A stretch of DNA of 64,000 nucleotides from the NCBI GenBank assembly GCA_000681355.2, contig JJNX02000002.1, forward strand, positions 1 through 64,000, written 5' to 3'. Origin of the DNA: Peptococcaceae bacterium SCADC1_2_3. GTDB taxonomy: Bacteria > Bacillota > Desulfotomaculia > Desulfotomaculales > Nap2-2B. Under the pieces are notes generated by a model. That model was not told the origin of the DNA. It made no database searches and saw only the letters and a program-made list of their open reading frames with translations. This document shows, one piece after another, positions 32,103 through 40,676 of the stretch (its first letter is position 1; every line of letters begins with the position of its first letter). The position numbers were made by a program, and so were the translations under genes.

Positions 32103-33136
32103 TTGAATAAGTCATGTTGCCGCAGGGTTACTTTCATGCTCGTTGTGCCAACCCTGCTATTTTTATTTCTAAGCGGCTGTCAATTTACGAAAAAGGAGCA
32201 GTCGCTTACCGCTAACGGAACCATTGAGGCCACGGAAATAAAGGTCGTGGTTGAGGTTGGCGGAGCATTAAAGAAGCTGTCCGTAAAAGAAGGAGATCGT
32301 GTACAGGCAGGCCAGATCATTGGTCAGTTAGACGAAACATATTACCGGATCCTGGTAGAACAGGCTAAGGCTGGTGTAGCAGGAACCCAGGCTTCTTTGG
32401 CGGAAGCCCGGGCCGGGACCCGCGAACAGGAAATTGAAGCCGCCGGCCGGGAGGTAGATCGTTTAGCGTCTCAGGTGGCCAGCGCTCAGGAGCAAGTAGC
32501 TTTCCAGGAAGATAATTTGAAGCGGGCCAGGGAACTCTTCCAGGCTGGAGCGTTGCCAGAGCAGGAAATGATAACTCAGGAAGTCCATTATAATAACGCC
32601 CGCCACCAACTGGAAGGAGTCAAAGCGCAACTGGAAGCCGCCAAGGCCAGGCTTGCCTTATTACAGGCAGGCACAGCCGGGAACAAACCATAGAACGTTT
32701 GACAGCAGCAACCAGACAAAATGAGGGCAGCCTAGAGCTGGCTCAACTAAACCTTAAGAAGACTAGGCTGGTAGCACCAGCCAACGGGATAGTAGCCGGC
32801 TGTAATTTTGAAGAAGGTGAATTAATCCGCCCCGGAGCAGAAGTAGTAACTCTCCTTGATTATAAAAATCTGTGGTTGAATGTCTATGTTCCGGAAAATA
32901 AACTAAGCCAGGTGAAGGTGGGACGACGGGTACAAATCCAGGTGGATACTTACCCGGGTAAGACCTTTTCTGGTCAGGTAGAGTATATTTCTCCGCAGGC
33001 CGAATTTACTCCCCGCAACGTTCAAACCAAAGAAGACAGGGTAAATCTGGTTTTTCAGGTGAAAATCCGGGTGATTGAAGGACAGGAAGAACTTAGACCG
33101 GGATTGCCGGCCGATGTTAAATTTATTTCCAATTAA
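32103..33136 (+). pseudogene. HlyD/YbhG-like adaptor lipoprotein, one frameshift
   Basis: The product is a membrane fusion protein. A lipoprotein signal F-L-F-L-S-G-C and a lipoyl half (V-K-E-G-D-R-V-Q-A-G-Q) lead into a coiled-coil hairpin. The frame then ends at a TAG at 32691-32693. The other half (L-N-L-K-K-T-R-L-V-A-P-A-N-G-I-V) continues in another frame. Around 32680-32690 the expected G-T-R-E-Q-T-I-E-R-L is recovered only by moving frame, so one small indel splits the gene. GGGGAGGG at 32087-32094 supports the TTG at 32103. It may be a true mutation or a sequencing error. Confidence 0.75.
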
Positions 33137-33194
33137 TCTTGTAATGAAGAATGACTATAAACATGGGCTAAAAATTTATTTTGAGGGATTAAAG

Positions 33195-33963
33195 TTGTCT
33201 ACCGGGTTAATAACAAACAACGGGAATAAGCCAGAGTACGCTATTGAAGTAAACGGCTTAAGCAAAAACTTTGGCCCCCTCCAGGCAGTACGAAACGTTA
33301 GCTTTCAAGTGCCCACCGGCAGCATCTTTGGCCTTTTAGGCCCCAATGGTTCCGGCAAAAGTACTATTATCCGCATGCTCTGCGGACTTATGCACCCCAG
33401 TGCCGGCAATGGACAGGTAGCTCGGGCTGGATATTGTTACTAAGGCTGAAAACATTAAGGCCAGCATAGGGTATATGTCCCAAAAATTTAGCCTTTACGA
33501 GGACTTAACGGTAACCGAAAACCTGTATTTTTTTGGCAGTATTTATGGTCTGGGCAAACCAGAAATAACCCGGCGGTGTCAAGAACTCTACCAAAAGATG
33601 AAGCTAAACGGGTTGGAAAAACAGTTAGTCAGCACATTATCCGGCGGCTGGAAACAACGTTTGGCTCTGGCTTGTGCTTTTATTCACCAACCCCGGTTGT
33701 TGGTGTTGGATGAACCAACTGCCGGGGTAGACCCGGTTTCGCGCCGTCTTTTATGGGATTTATTAGGTGACCTGTCTACTGAAGGAATAACTATTTTAGT
33801 TACTACCCACTACCTGGATGAAGCCAATCACTGCCACTTGGTGGCCCTAATGAACCGGGGGTTTTTATATGCCTTCGGGCCTCCCGGACAGTTAGCGGCC
33901 GAGGAAGGTCTGGACAGCCTGGAAGACGTTTTTATTAAAATGGCCTCCAGTGGAGGTGATTAA
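33195..33963 (+). pseudogene. ABC transporter ATPase (CcmA/YbhF-like), one frameshift
   Basis: Walker A G-P-N-G-S-G-K-S lies in the first frame, which ends at a TAA near 33441. The rest is in another frame and carries the signature L-S-G-G-W-K-Q-R, Walker B L-V-L-D-E-P-T-A-G-V-D and the H-loop T-T-H-Y-L-D. One extra base near 33420-33425 explains the break, since [12 protein letters not shown] reads through just upstream of the second frame. The TTG at 33195 has GAGGG with 7 bases of spacing. With the break the ATPase is not functional. Confidence 0.75.
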
Positions 33964-33990
33964 ATGAACTAGCGGCGTTTATTTACCATT

Positions 33991-35100
33991 ATGCGTAAAG
34001 AATTCACCCAAATCCGCCGTGATCCCCCCAGTTTGATTATTGTTTTTATTATGCCGGTTTTTATGCTGCTGCTTTTCGGTTACGCCGTAAACACTGATGT
34101 GGATCATATTCCCCTGGCGGTATGCGATCAAGACCAGAGCCAGGCCAGTCGCTTGCTGACGCAAAATCTCATCAACACCGGGTACTTTGACCTGGCTTAC
34201 CAGGTGAAAAACAACGAAGAGTTAAAAGCTCTTTTGGATAGCGGGAAGATCCGGGCCGGACTTGTAATTCCCGCCGGTTATGCCCGGGACTTGCGCCGGA
34301 GGGAGACTGCCACTGCTCAACTGCTGGTGGATGGTACTGACCCTTTAGTTGCCCGTACTGCTTTTTCTGCGGCAGAAATAGTGGGTCAAGTTAATTCCCA
34401 GGAACTGCGGCTAACTGCTTTAGGCAGAGAAGGCCTAACCATTGACCTGCGAGGCCCGGCCATCGACCTGCGCACCAGAGTCTGGTATAATCCCGGCCTG
34501 GAAAGCTTGAAGTTTAATATCCCGGGTCTGATTGGCCTGATTATGCAAAACGTAACTATGATGCTCACAGCCTTTGCTCTGGTGCGGGAACGTGAACGAG
34601 GCACCTTAGAGCAATTAATGGTTACTCCGGTAAAAGGGTCTGAACTAATGATTGGTAAGCTTATCCCTTACGTAATCATTGCCTTCGTGGATATGGGCCT
34701 GGCTTTAAGTATCGGTACCCTATGGTTTAAAGTACCGGTAGCGGGAAGCATTTTTTTACTCCTGGGGTTGACCCTGCTCTTTCTGGTCTTTGCTTTGGGA
34801 TTAGGTATGTTTTTCTCCACCATTGCCCGCACCCAACTGCAGGTTATGCAGATGACCATGCTTTTTATTTTACCTAGCGTATTACTAAGTGGTTTTATCT
34901 TTCCCCGGGCCTCTATGCCCTTACCCATCCAATACCTGGGAAATATCATCCCCCTTACCTATTTCCTGGATATATTACGGGGAATCATGCTTAAAGGCAT
35001 TGGTATTAACTACCTCTGGGGTGATATTATTCCCTTGCTTGGGTTTGGCCTGGGAATTATTGCCCTGGCTTCGTGGCGCTTCCGGAAGCGAATAGAGTAA
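33991..35100 (+). CDS. ABC-2 type permease (YbhS/YbhR-like)
   Basis: The 369-residue protein has one N-terminal membrane segment (I-I-V-F-I-M-P-V-F-M-L-L-L-F-G-Y), a long extracytoplasmic domain and five C-terminal segments. The conserved R-E-R-E-R-G-T-L-E-Q-L and G-N-I-I-P-L-T-Y-F-L-D-I-L-R-G motifs of ABC-2 drug exporters are present. The natural start is probably the ATG at 33964, directly after the ATPase stop. Its third codon is TAG where W would be expected, so only re-initiation at 33991 would give product. It is the third gene of a damaged exporter operon. Confidence 0.75.
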   Translation: MRKEFTQIRRDPPSLIIVFIMPVFMLLLFGYAVNTDVDHIPLAVCDQDQSQASRLLTQNLINTGYFDLAYQVKNNEELKALLDSGKIRAGLVIPAGYARDLRRRETATAQLLVDGTDPLVARTAFSAAEIVGQVNSQELRLTALGREGLTIDLRGPAIDLRTRVWYNPGLESLKFNIPGLIGLIMQNVTMMLTAFALVRERERGTLEQLMVTPVKGSELMIGKLIPYVIIAFVDMGLALSIGTLWFKVPVAGSIFLLLGLTLLFLVFALGLGMFFSTIARTQLQVMQMTMLFILPSVLLSGFIFPRASMPLPIQYLGNIIPLTYFLDILRGIMLKGIGINYLWGDIIPLLGFGLGIIALASWRFRKRIE

Positions 35101-35219
35101 AATAAAAAATCCTTGGTATTCTTTCACTGCAAAAGCAGGAAAAAGACCTGAACTTGTTGAAATATTCATAATAAGCTATCTAAGCTATGGTACATAATAG
35201 CCAGAGGCGGTGAATATTA

Positions 35220-36032
35220 ATGCCCGGGTTACAAATAGCGGTATGTGTTAAATTTATTCTCGACCCAAAAGATATATCTGAAGAAAGCATAGATCCTGCA
35301 ACAGGCACAATAAATCGCACTAAATACAAACTAGTTATTAATCCTTTAGACAAACATGCGCTTTTTGCCGCCCGTCAACTGCAAAAGATAGCCGGAGGGG
35401 CAGTTACCGTAGTTAGTATGGGACCGCCTTCCATTGCTGAAGATTTAACCGAAACTTTAGCCCTAGGTGCAGATCATGCTTTTCTACTTAGCGACCCGCT
35501 ATTTGCCGGAGCAGATACATTAGCCACTTCTTACGCCCTGGCCTGCGGCATTAAAAAGTTCGTCAGCGACTTTGATATAATTTTATGCGGAGCCAGAAGT
35601 CTGGATGGAAGCACCGCCCAGGTAGGACCTCAACTGGCAACTCATTTAGAGGTGACTTGCGTAACCAACATATCCGCCTTAAGTTGGAAACAGGATGGAT
35701 TTTTTAACCTCAGGATGAAGCTGGAAGATGGTTATTTGTCTTTCGCCGCCAAACCCCCGGTGCTGTGTACGGTAAACCGGGATCTTAACACGCCTCACCC
35801 ACCAACATTAATGGATATTGTTATGGCTCGAAGTAAAAATGTTGCCGTTATTTCTACCCAAGATTTAGACCTTGATTTAAACCGCGTAGGACTAGCCGGT
35901 TCCCCTACCCGGTTTAAAGACATGTTTTACCCCCCGTCAAAGCGAAAAAGAGATTTGCTTACAGGTTCACCGGAGGAAATGGTAAAGACATTATTTCAAG
36001 AATTAAGAACGAAAGGCATGTTCGGCCAATGA
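35220..36032 (+). CDS. etfB: Electron transfer flavoprotein beta subunit
   Basis: EtfB pairs with EtfA to carry electrons from acyl-CoA dehydrogenases. The 270-residue protein begins A-V-C-V-K-F-I-L-D-P and has I-N-P-L-D-K-H-A-L-F-A-A near 40-50. L-A-L-G-A-D-H-A-F-L-L-S and D-G-S-T-A-Q-V-G-P-Q-L-A follow; the latter is the AMP/FAD-binding loop shared by the family. AGGCGGTGAAT upstream of 35220 is the ribosome binding site. It overlaps etfA by four bases, and an acyl-CoA dehydrogenase gene follows in the same operon. Confidence 0.93.
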   Translation: MPGLQIAVCVKFILDPKDISEESIDPATGTINRTKYKLVINPLDKHALFAARQLQKIAGGAVTVVSMGPPSIAEDLTETLALGADHAFLLSDPLFAGADTLATSYALACGIKKFVSDFDIILCGARSLDGSTAQVGPQLATHLEVTCVTNISALSWKQDGFFNLRMKLEDGYLSFAAKPPVLCTVNRDLNTPHPPTLMDIVMARSKNVAVISTQDLDLDLNRVGLAGSPTRFKDMFYPPSKRKRDLLTGSPEEMVKTLFQELRTKGMFGQ

Positions 36033-37012
36033 AACCTGAAATTTGGGTATTTATAGAAACGCGTTGGGGAAAAATAATGGCGGTAAGTATAGAATTAATT
36101 GGTCAAGCGCGTAAGTTGGCCTCACAAAACTATGAGGTGGCGGCTATTTTAACGGGAGATAACTTAAATCCTTTTTTAAGCCCGCTAATTAAAGCCGGGG
36201 CTGATAAAATCTACGTTTTTGCCCATCCCGCTTTAACCAGTTATCGCAGCGATTTGTATCCTAGCCTTATTGCCCAGTTAGCCAATAAATACCAGCCAGC
36301 CGTGATTTTGGTAGGAGCTACCACTATAGGCCGGGACCTGGCCCCGGCAGTCGCAGCGCTATTATACACCGGTTGTGTAGCTGATTGTTGCCAATTATAC
36401 TTTGACGCCAAGGGAGAATTGCTTCAAATTGTACCTGCTTTTGGTATCCATGCCATGGCTACCATTGTCACTCCCAATCACCGGCCTAAAATAGCCACCG
36501 TACGTCCTGGTGTTTTTCCTAAACCAAAGGATGCTTCATGTACCGGCAAAATAGAATATTTATCCCTTAGCTTGCCTCCTGAAAGATTAATTTTTCAAGA
36601 AGCTATACGCGAGACAATTTCTCCTTCCTCCTTAATTGAGGCAAGCGTTGTTGTTGCCGGAGGTAGCGGTATAGGCTGTCAAGAAGGGTGGGACATGTTG
36701 CAAGAACTAGCTATCCTCCTGCATGGCGCTTTAGGTGGCACCCGTCCTGCCGCAGATGATGGCTGGATTCCGGAAAGCCAAATGATTGGGCAAAGTGGGC
36801 AAATTATTCGCCCGGATTTATATATTGCGGTAGGTATTTCCGGAGATATGCAACATATGGTCGGGGCTCAAGATGCAAAAGTGATTGTGGCTATTAATAA
36901 AGATAAGCGGGCCCCTATTTTTCAACAAGCAGATTATGGTATAACAGGTGATTATAAAGTAGTTATACCCCTTATGCTTAATTTTATTAAAAATAAAGAG
37001 GAGGATTTTTAA
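36029..37012 (+). CDS. etfA: Electron transfer flavoprotein alpha subunit
   Basis: The 327-residue protein has the N-terminal EtfA domain (I-L-V-G-A-T-T-I-G-R-D-L-A-P-A-V-A) and the C-terminal FAD domain. The latter has G-T-R-P-A-A-D-D-G-W-I-P at about 231-242, I-G-Q-S-G-Q-I-I-R-P-D-L-Y-I at about 248-261, and G-A-Q-D-A-K-V-I-V-A-I-N-K-D. All FAD-contacting blocks are complete. No ferredoxin domain is fused at the N-terminus, unlike some bifurcating relatives. It is translated with etfB and followed after one base by the acyl-CoA dehydrogenase start region. Confidence 0.94.
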   Translation: MKPEIWVFIETRWGKIMAVSIELIGQARKLASQNYEVAAILTGDNLNPFLSPLIKAGADKIYVFAHPALTSYRSDLYPSLIAQLANKYQPAVILVGATTIGRDLAPAVAALLYTGCVADCCQLYFDAKGELLQIVPAFGIHAMATIVTPNHRPKIATVRPGVFPKPKDASCTGKIEYLSLSLPPERLIFQEAIRETISPSSLIEASVVVAGGSGIGCQEGWDMLQELAILLHGALGGTRPAADDGWIPESQMIGQSGQIIRPDLYIAVGISGDMQHMVGAQDAKVIVAINKDKRAPIFQQADYGITGDYKVVIPLMLNFIKNKEEDF

Positions 37013-37013
37013 G

Positions 37014-38159
37014 GTGAATCTTCAATTTACCACCGAACAAGAACTATTACGTAAAACAGTAAGAGAATTTGCGGAAACCCAAGTTGCCCCTTTGGTAGAA
37101 GAAATGGAACGAACAGATGAAATGCCCATGGAGTTGGTTAAAATAATGGCCGACCAGGGCTATTATGGAGTCACGATTCCGCAAACCTATGGAGGATCGG
37201 GTCTGGGTCATGTAGCCCGGCTTATTATCCTGGAGGAAGTGGGCCGGATTTCAGCCGCCGTTAGTATGTCCTTGCAGTGTCTTCAATTTGGCGGGGGCTG
37301 CCTTAGTAGTTCAGGAAATGAGGCGCAAAAACAAAAATACATTCTTGATTTTATCCAGGGAAAAAATATAGCCGCTGCTGCCATTACCGAAGCTACGGGA
37401 GGATCTGACCCTTCAGCCACAGCCACAGAAGCAATTGAACATGATGATTATTATCTTCTTAACGGACGTAAGGTCTTTATTACTAATTCTAATATTGCCA
37501 ATATGGCCGTTGTTCTGACCAAAACAAAAGACGAACCAAAAAAAGAATTTAGTACATTTATTGTAGATAAAAGCATGGCTGGTTTTCGGGCCGGACGAGT
37601 TGAAAATAAAATTGGCTTTAAGGGTTGTGGAACTGGTGAGCTAGTTTTTGAAAACTGTAGAGTACCAAAAGAAAATCTTTTAGGCAAACCAGGTCAGGGG
37701 TTAGCTATTGCCTTAAAAGGAGTTAGTGAATATGGCCGGGTTGGTATTATTGGAGTGGCGTTAGGAATAATGCAGGCTTCTTACGAGGCAGCTTTAAAAT
37801 TTTCCCGCGAGCGGGTAATGTATGGAAAACCAATCAGCAACCTTCCTGCTGTTTATTACCGCATTGCGGAAATATACGCTGACCTTGAAGCCAGCAGGTT
37901 ATTGGCTTACCGGGCCGTTTGGCTGCTTGACCAGGAAAAATATGCTGATGTCGAAATAGCGGCGGCAAAATTTTTCGTTACGGAAGCTGCACTGCGCTGC
38001 ACACGTAAAGCAATGGACATTCATGGTGGTTATGGTTGCATTAAAGAATACGCAGTAGAAAGATACTGCCGTGATGCTCAGCTTTTAATTCCTGCTGATG
38101 GAACTAACGATATTCAACGGATGGTGGTTGGCCGCACCCTTGCGTCCAGTAAAAAATAG
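37014..38159 (+). CDS. Acyl-CoA dehydrogenase
   Basis: The 381-residue flavoenzyme has the standard N-terminal helical domain, the middle strand domain with A-I-T-E-A-T-G-G-S-D-P, and the C-terminal helical domain with R-V-M-Y-G-K-P-I and D-I-H-G-G-Y-G-C-I-K-E-Y. The usual catalytic Glu of the Y-E-G-T-N-E-I-Q motif is replaced: the sequence reads P-A-D-G-T-N-D-I-Q, so Asp362 stands in its place. GTG at 37014 is used, with GAGGAGG at 36999-37005. It forms an operon with etfBA, its electron acceptor. Substrate is unknown; short-chain or cyclic acyl-CoA is possible. Confidence 0.9.
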   Translation: MNLQFTTEQELLRKTVREFAETQVAPLVEEMERTDEMPMELVKIMADQGYYGVTIPQTYGGSGLGHVARLIILEEVGRISAAVSMSLQCLQFGGGCLSSSGNEAQKQKYILDFIQGKNIAAAAITEATGGSDPSATATEAIEHDDYYLLNGRKVFITNSNIANMAVVLTKTKDEPKKEFSTFIVDKSMAGFRAGRVENKIGFKGCGTGELVFENCRVPKENLLGKPGQGLAIALKGVSEYGRVGIIGVALGIMQASYEAALKFSRERVMYGKPISNLPAVYYRIAEIYADLEASRLLAYRAVWLLDQEKYADVEIAAAKFFVTEAALRCTRKAMDIHGGYGCIKEYAVERYCRDAQLLIPADGTNDIQRMVVGRTLASSKK

Positions 38160-38197
38160 TTTAAAAAACAAATATCCGGAACCGGAATAATATTTAA

Positions 38198-38225
38198 TTG
38201 ACAACAAAAAACTTAATGGTAAAAT
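38198..38225 (+). promoter_or_regulatory. Sigma-A-type promoter of the bifunctional nuclease gene
   Basis: TTGACA and TAAAAT are separated by 16 bases, about 60 bases before the start codon. Confidence 0.6.
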
Positions 38226-38286
38226 ACTTGTAAATATAATCTTACCGAAATTTCTAAAAGTCTTAAGTAAGAGAGAGGGTAAAAAT

Positions 38287-38763
38287 ATGATTCCCGTTAG
38301 TGTAAAAGGAATTGCTTATGATGCTTCCGGCAACCCGGTTGTTCTTTTAATTGACCAAAAAGAAGAGCGGGTTTTACCTATTTGGATAGGTCCGTTAGAA
38401 GCCCATGCTATTGCCGTAGCTTTGGAGAAAGCAAACTTACCCCGCCCTTTAACTCATGATTTATTGAAAAACGTATGTGATCGTTTAGGTGCTCAGGTAT
38501 CCCAAGTAGTAATTAGTGACTTGCTGGATAATACTTTTTACGCTGAGGTTCACCTGGTGTTACCAAAAGAAGAATTGGTTTTAGATGCCCGGCCAAGTGA
38601 TGCAATAGCATTAGCCCTGCGTGCCGTTACACCTGTTTTTTTAAGCGATAAACTTACCAGTCATATGTTAAACATTAAAGATTTATTTGACGAAGAAGCC
38701 CAGGCCGAATTGCAAAATATACTCAATACCAGCGAAGAAGAGGAAAAAAAGTTGCTGCATTAA
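38287..38763 (+). CDS. Bifunctional nuclease (BFN/DUF151) family protein
   Basis: The 158-residue protein matches the DUF151 family throughout: P-V-V-L-L-I-D, V-L-P-I-W-I-G-P-L-E-A-H-A-I at about 29-42, R-P-L-T-H-D-L near 52, and L-D-A-R-P-S-D-A-I-A-L-A-L-R near 100-113. A short acidic C-terminal tail (E-E-E-E-K-K) is present. Members occur widely in bacteria and plants; nuclease activity has been described for some. GAGAGAGGG upstream is the ribosome binding site. Its stop codon overlaps that of the convergent pheA gene. Confidence 0.88.
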   Translation: MIPVSVKGIAYDASGNPVVLLIDQKEERVLPIWIGPLEAHAIAVALEKANLPRPLTHDLLKNVCDRLGAQVSQVVISDLLDNTFYAEVHLVLPKEELVLDARPSDAIALALRAVTPVFLSDKLTSHMLNIKDLFDEEAQAELQNILNTSEEEEKKLLH

Positions 38764-39626
38764 CATTGGTGCGCAGGATAAGAGCCTAATACTCGTAACG
38801 AAAGAGTATGATTTACAATTTCGTCTAGTGCTTTACGCACCTCTTTGTCTAAACGATGGCCTAAAAAATCAATAAAAAAGAGGTAATCTCCCAATTTACG
38901 TTTGGCGGGACGGGATTCAATCCGGGTAAGGTTAATATTGCGCCGGGCAAATTCGGCTAAAATACTGTAAAGCGCTCCGGGACGATCCTTAATTGTAACT
39001 ATAACGGACGTCTTGCAACCAGGGACTTGTTCATTATCTTCCAGTCCAACGACCATAAAGCGGGTAGCATTATCGGGATAATCATTTATATTACTAGCCA
39101 ATACCTGTAAGCCGTTATTTTCAGCCGCCAAAGTTGTCCCAATAGCTGCCCAAGGCTCATGACTGCCGGCTACTAAGGCGGCAGCACTAGCGGTGCTGCT
39201 TGTTTCTATGGTCTCTACGTCAGGAAAATTTTGTTCAATATAGTTCCTGCACTGAGCCAACGGCTGGGGATGGGAGATAATTTGCTTTAGGCCGGACAGC
39301 TTCGTACCGGGACGGACTAATAAGTGATGTATTACCGCTAGAATTATTTCTTTTTGGAAATATATATTAAAAAAATTATGGGCCAGTAAGTCTAGAGTTT
39401 GGTTAACCGCTCCTTCTACAGAATTTTCTAAAGGTACTATTCCCACCGTCACGGTCCCTTTTTCTACGGCTAACAGCACTTTTTGCAGAGACGAAAAGGG
39501 GGTAAGCATAATTTCGTCTTGGTGCTCATTTTTAGACATATCTTTTTTTATCTTTTCTTCAATATAATAACGGACCGCCAACTCAGAAAAGGTACCCGGA
39601 GGGCCAAGGTAACCAATATTTAGCAT
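38760..39626 (-). CDS. pheA: Prephenate dehydratase
   Basis: This enzyme converts prephenate to phenylpyruvate in phenylalanine biosynthesis. The 288-residue protein has Y-L-G-P-P-G-T-F-S-E-L-A at the N-terminus, V-P-L-E-N-S-V-E-G-A-V-N near 75-86, and the T-R-F-M-V-V-G catalytic block around 188. An ACT regulatory domain follows, with P-G-A-L-Y-S-I-L and I-E-S-R-P. No chorismate mutase domain is fused, as is common in Gram-positive bacteria. AAAGGAG precedes the ATG. It lies downstream of trxB on the same strand. Confidence 0.93.
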   Translation of the reverse strand: MLNIGYLGPPGTFSELAVRYYIEEKIKKDMSKNEHQDEIMLTPFSSLQKVLLAVEKGTVTVGIVPLENSVEGAVNQTLDLLAHNFFNIYFQKEIILAVIHHLLVRPGTKLSGLKQIISHPQPLAQCRNYIEQNFPDVETIETSSTASAAALVAGSHEPWAAIGTTLAAENNGLQVLASNINDYPDNATRFMVVGLEDNEQVPGCKTSVIVTIKDRPGALYSILAEFARRNINLTRIESRPAKRKLGDYLFFIDFLGHRLDKEVRKALDEIVNHTLSLRVLGSYPAHQC

Positions 39627-39667
39627 TAATAACTCCTTTCTATAAAAATACTGCTTTCCTTAAAAAT

Positions 39668-40609
39668 TTATTTTTTTATTTTATTTTTTCGTTCTATTTC
39701 CTGATGGTACTTTTTGGCTGCGGTGGCCGCTATGGCGCCATCCGCTACCGCCGTTACGATTTGACGCAAGTTCTTTTTCCGCACATCACCGGCCGCAAAT
39801 AACCCCGGACATTTGGTCCCCATTTCCTCGTCAGTAACAACATACCCCTGCTCGTTTAATGTTGCCAGGTCTTTTACCAGTTCAGAGTTGGGCCGTGTCC
39901 CACCATAAACAAAAACTCCTGCCACCTCAAGATGCCGGCTTTCACCGGTACGCACATCTTTAATCTTAATTCCTGTTACCACTTCATCTCCGTGTATTTC
40001 CTTTACGGTATGATTTAAAATAAATTCTATCTTAGGATTTTCCCTGGCCCGAAGCAAGTTGATTGTTGCTGCCTGCAGTTCTTCTCTTTTGTGGATAAGA
40101 TACACCTTAGCCGCAAAGTTAGTCAAAAACAAAGCTTCTTCAACCGCGGCGTCGCTACCGCCAACTACCGCAATATGCTTATCCCGAAAAAAGGCGCCGT
40201 CGCAAGTAGCACAATAAGAAACCCCCCGGCCATGAAAATCATGTTCTCCTTTTACTTTTAGCAGCTTTGGTTGCGTGCCGGTAGCCAGGATGACGGCTTG
40301 CGCCTTTATTTCCTCACTGCTTGTATTAACCATAAAGATACCGTTGGCCCAAGTTAGGGACTGTACCTGATCAATAATAAATTTTACCCCAAAGTGACGG
40401 GCCTGCTTTTCCATTTGCGCCATCAGCTCAGGACCGCTAATCCCATCGGCAAAGCCAGGGTAATTCTCAACCAGGTATGCAGTCGCCGCTGTACCGCCGG
40501 GGACTCCTCTTTCAATTAAAACTACGTCTAGATTAGCCCGGGCAGCGTAAATTCCTGCGGCCAAACCTGCGGGTCCGCCGCCAATAATGATGAGTTCTCC
40601 TTTTTCCAT
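39668..40609 (-). CDS. trxB: Thioredoxin reductase (NADPH or ferredoxin dependent)
   Basis: The 313-residue flavoprotein has the FAD motif G-G-G-P-A-G-L-A-A-G near residue 9, the redox pair C-A-T-C at 133-136, the NAD(P)-binding G-G-S-D-A-A-V-E-E-A and the C-terminal F-A-A-G-D-V-R block. It would reduce thioredoxin for ribonucleotide reduction and thiol balance. The G-G-S-D-A-A motif resembles the usual G-G-G-D-S-A with small changes. A palindromic repeat separates it from the upstream thrB. Confidence 0.92.
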   Translation of the reverse strand: MEKGELIIIGGGPAGLAAGIYAARANLDVVLIERGVPGGTAATAYLVENYPGFADGISGPELMAQMEKQARHFGVKFIIDQVQSLTWANGIFMVNTSSEEIKAQAVILATGTQPKLLKVKGEHDFHGRGVSYCATCDGAFFRDKHIAVVGGSDAAVEEALFLTNFAAKVYLIHKREELQAATINLLRARENPKIEFILNHTVKEIHGDEVVTGIKIKDVRTGESRHLEVAGVFVYGGTRPNSELVKDLATLNEQGYVVTDEEMGTKCPGLFAAGDVRKKNLRQIVTAVADGAIAATAAKKYHQEIERKNKIKK

Positions 40610-40629
40610 CTTATTTTTACCTCCGCTTC

Positions 40630-40666
40630 GGGCAGGCAGGATGCCTACCCTACAAGCCTGCCCTAC
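40630..40666. repeat. Palindromic repeat between thrB and trxB
   Basis: GGGCAGGC at 40630 and GCCTGCCC at 40656 are complementary and enclose a second partial unit, GGATGCCTACCCTAC. The CTAC end and GCCTGCCC arm relate it to the copy after adk at 46674. Confidence 0.65.
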
Positions 40667-40676
40667 TTATCCTGTT

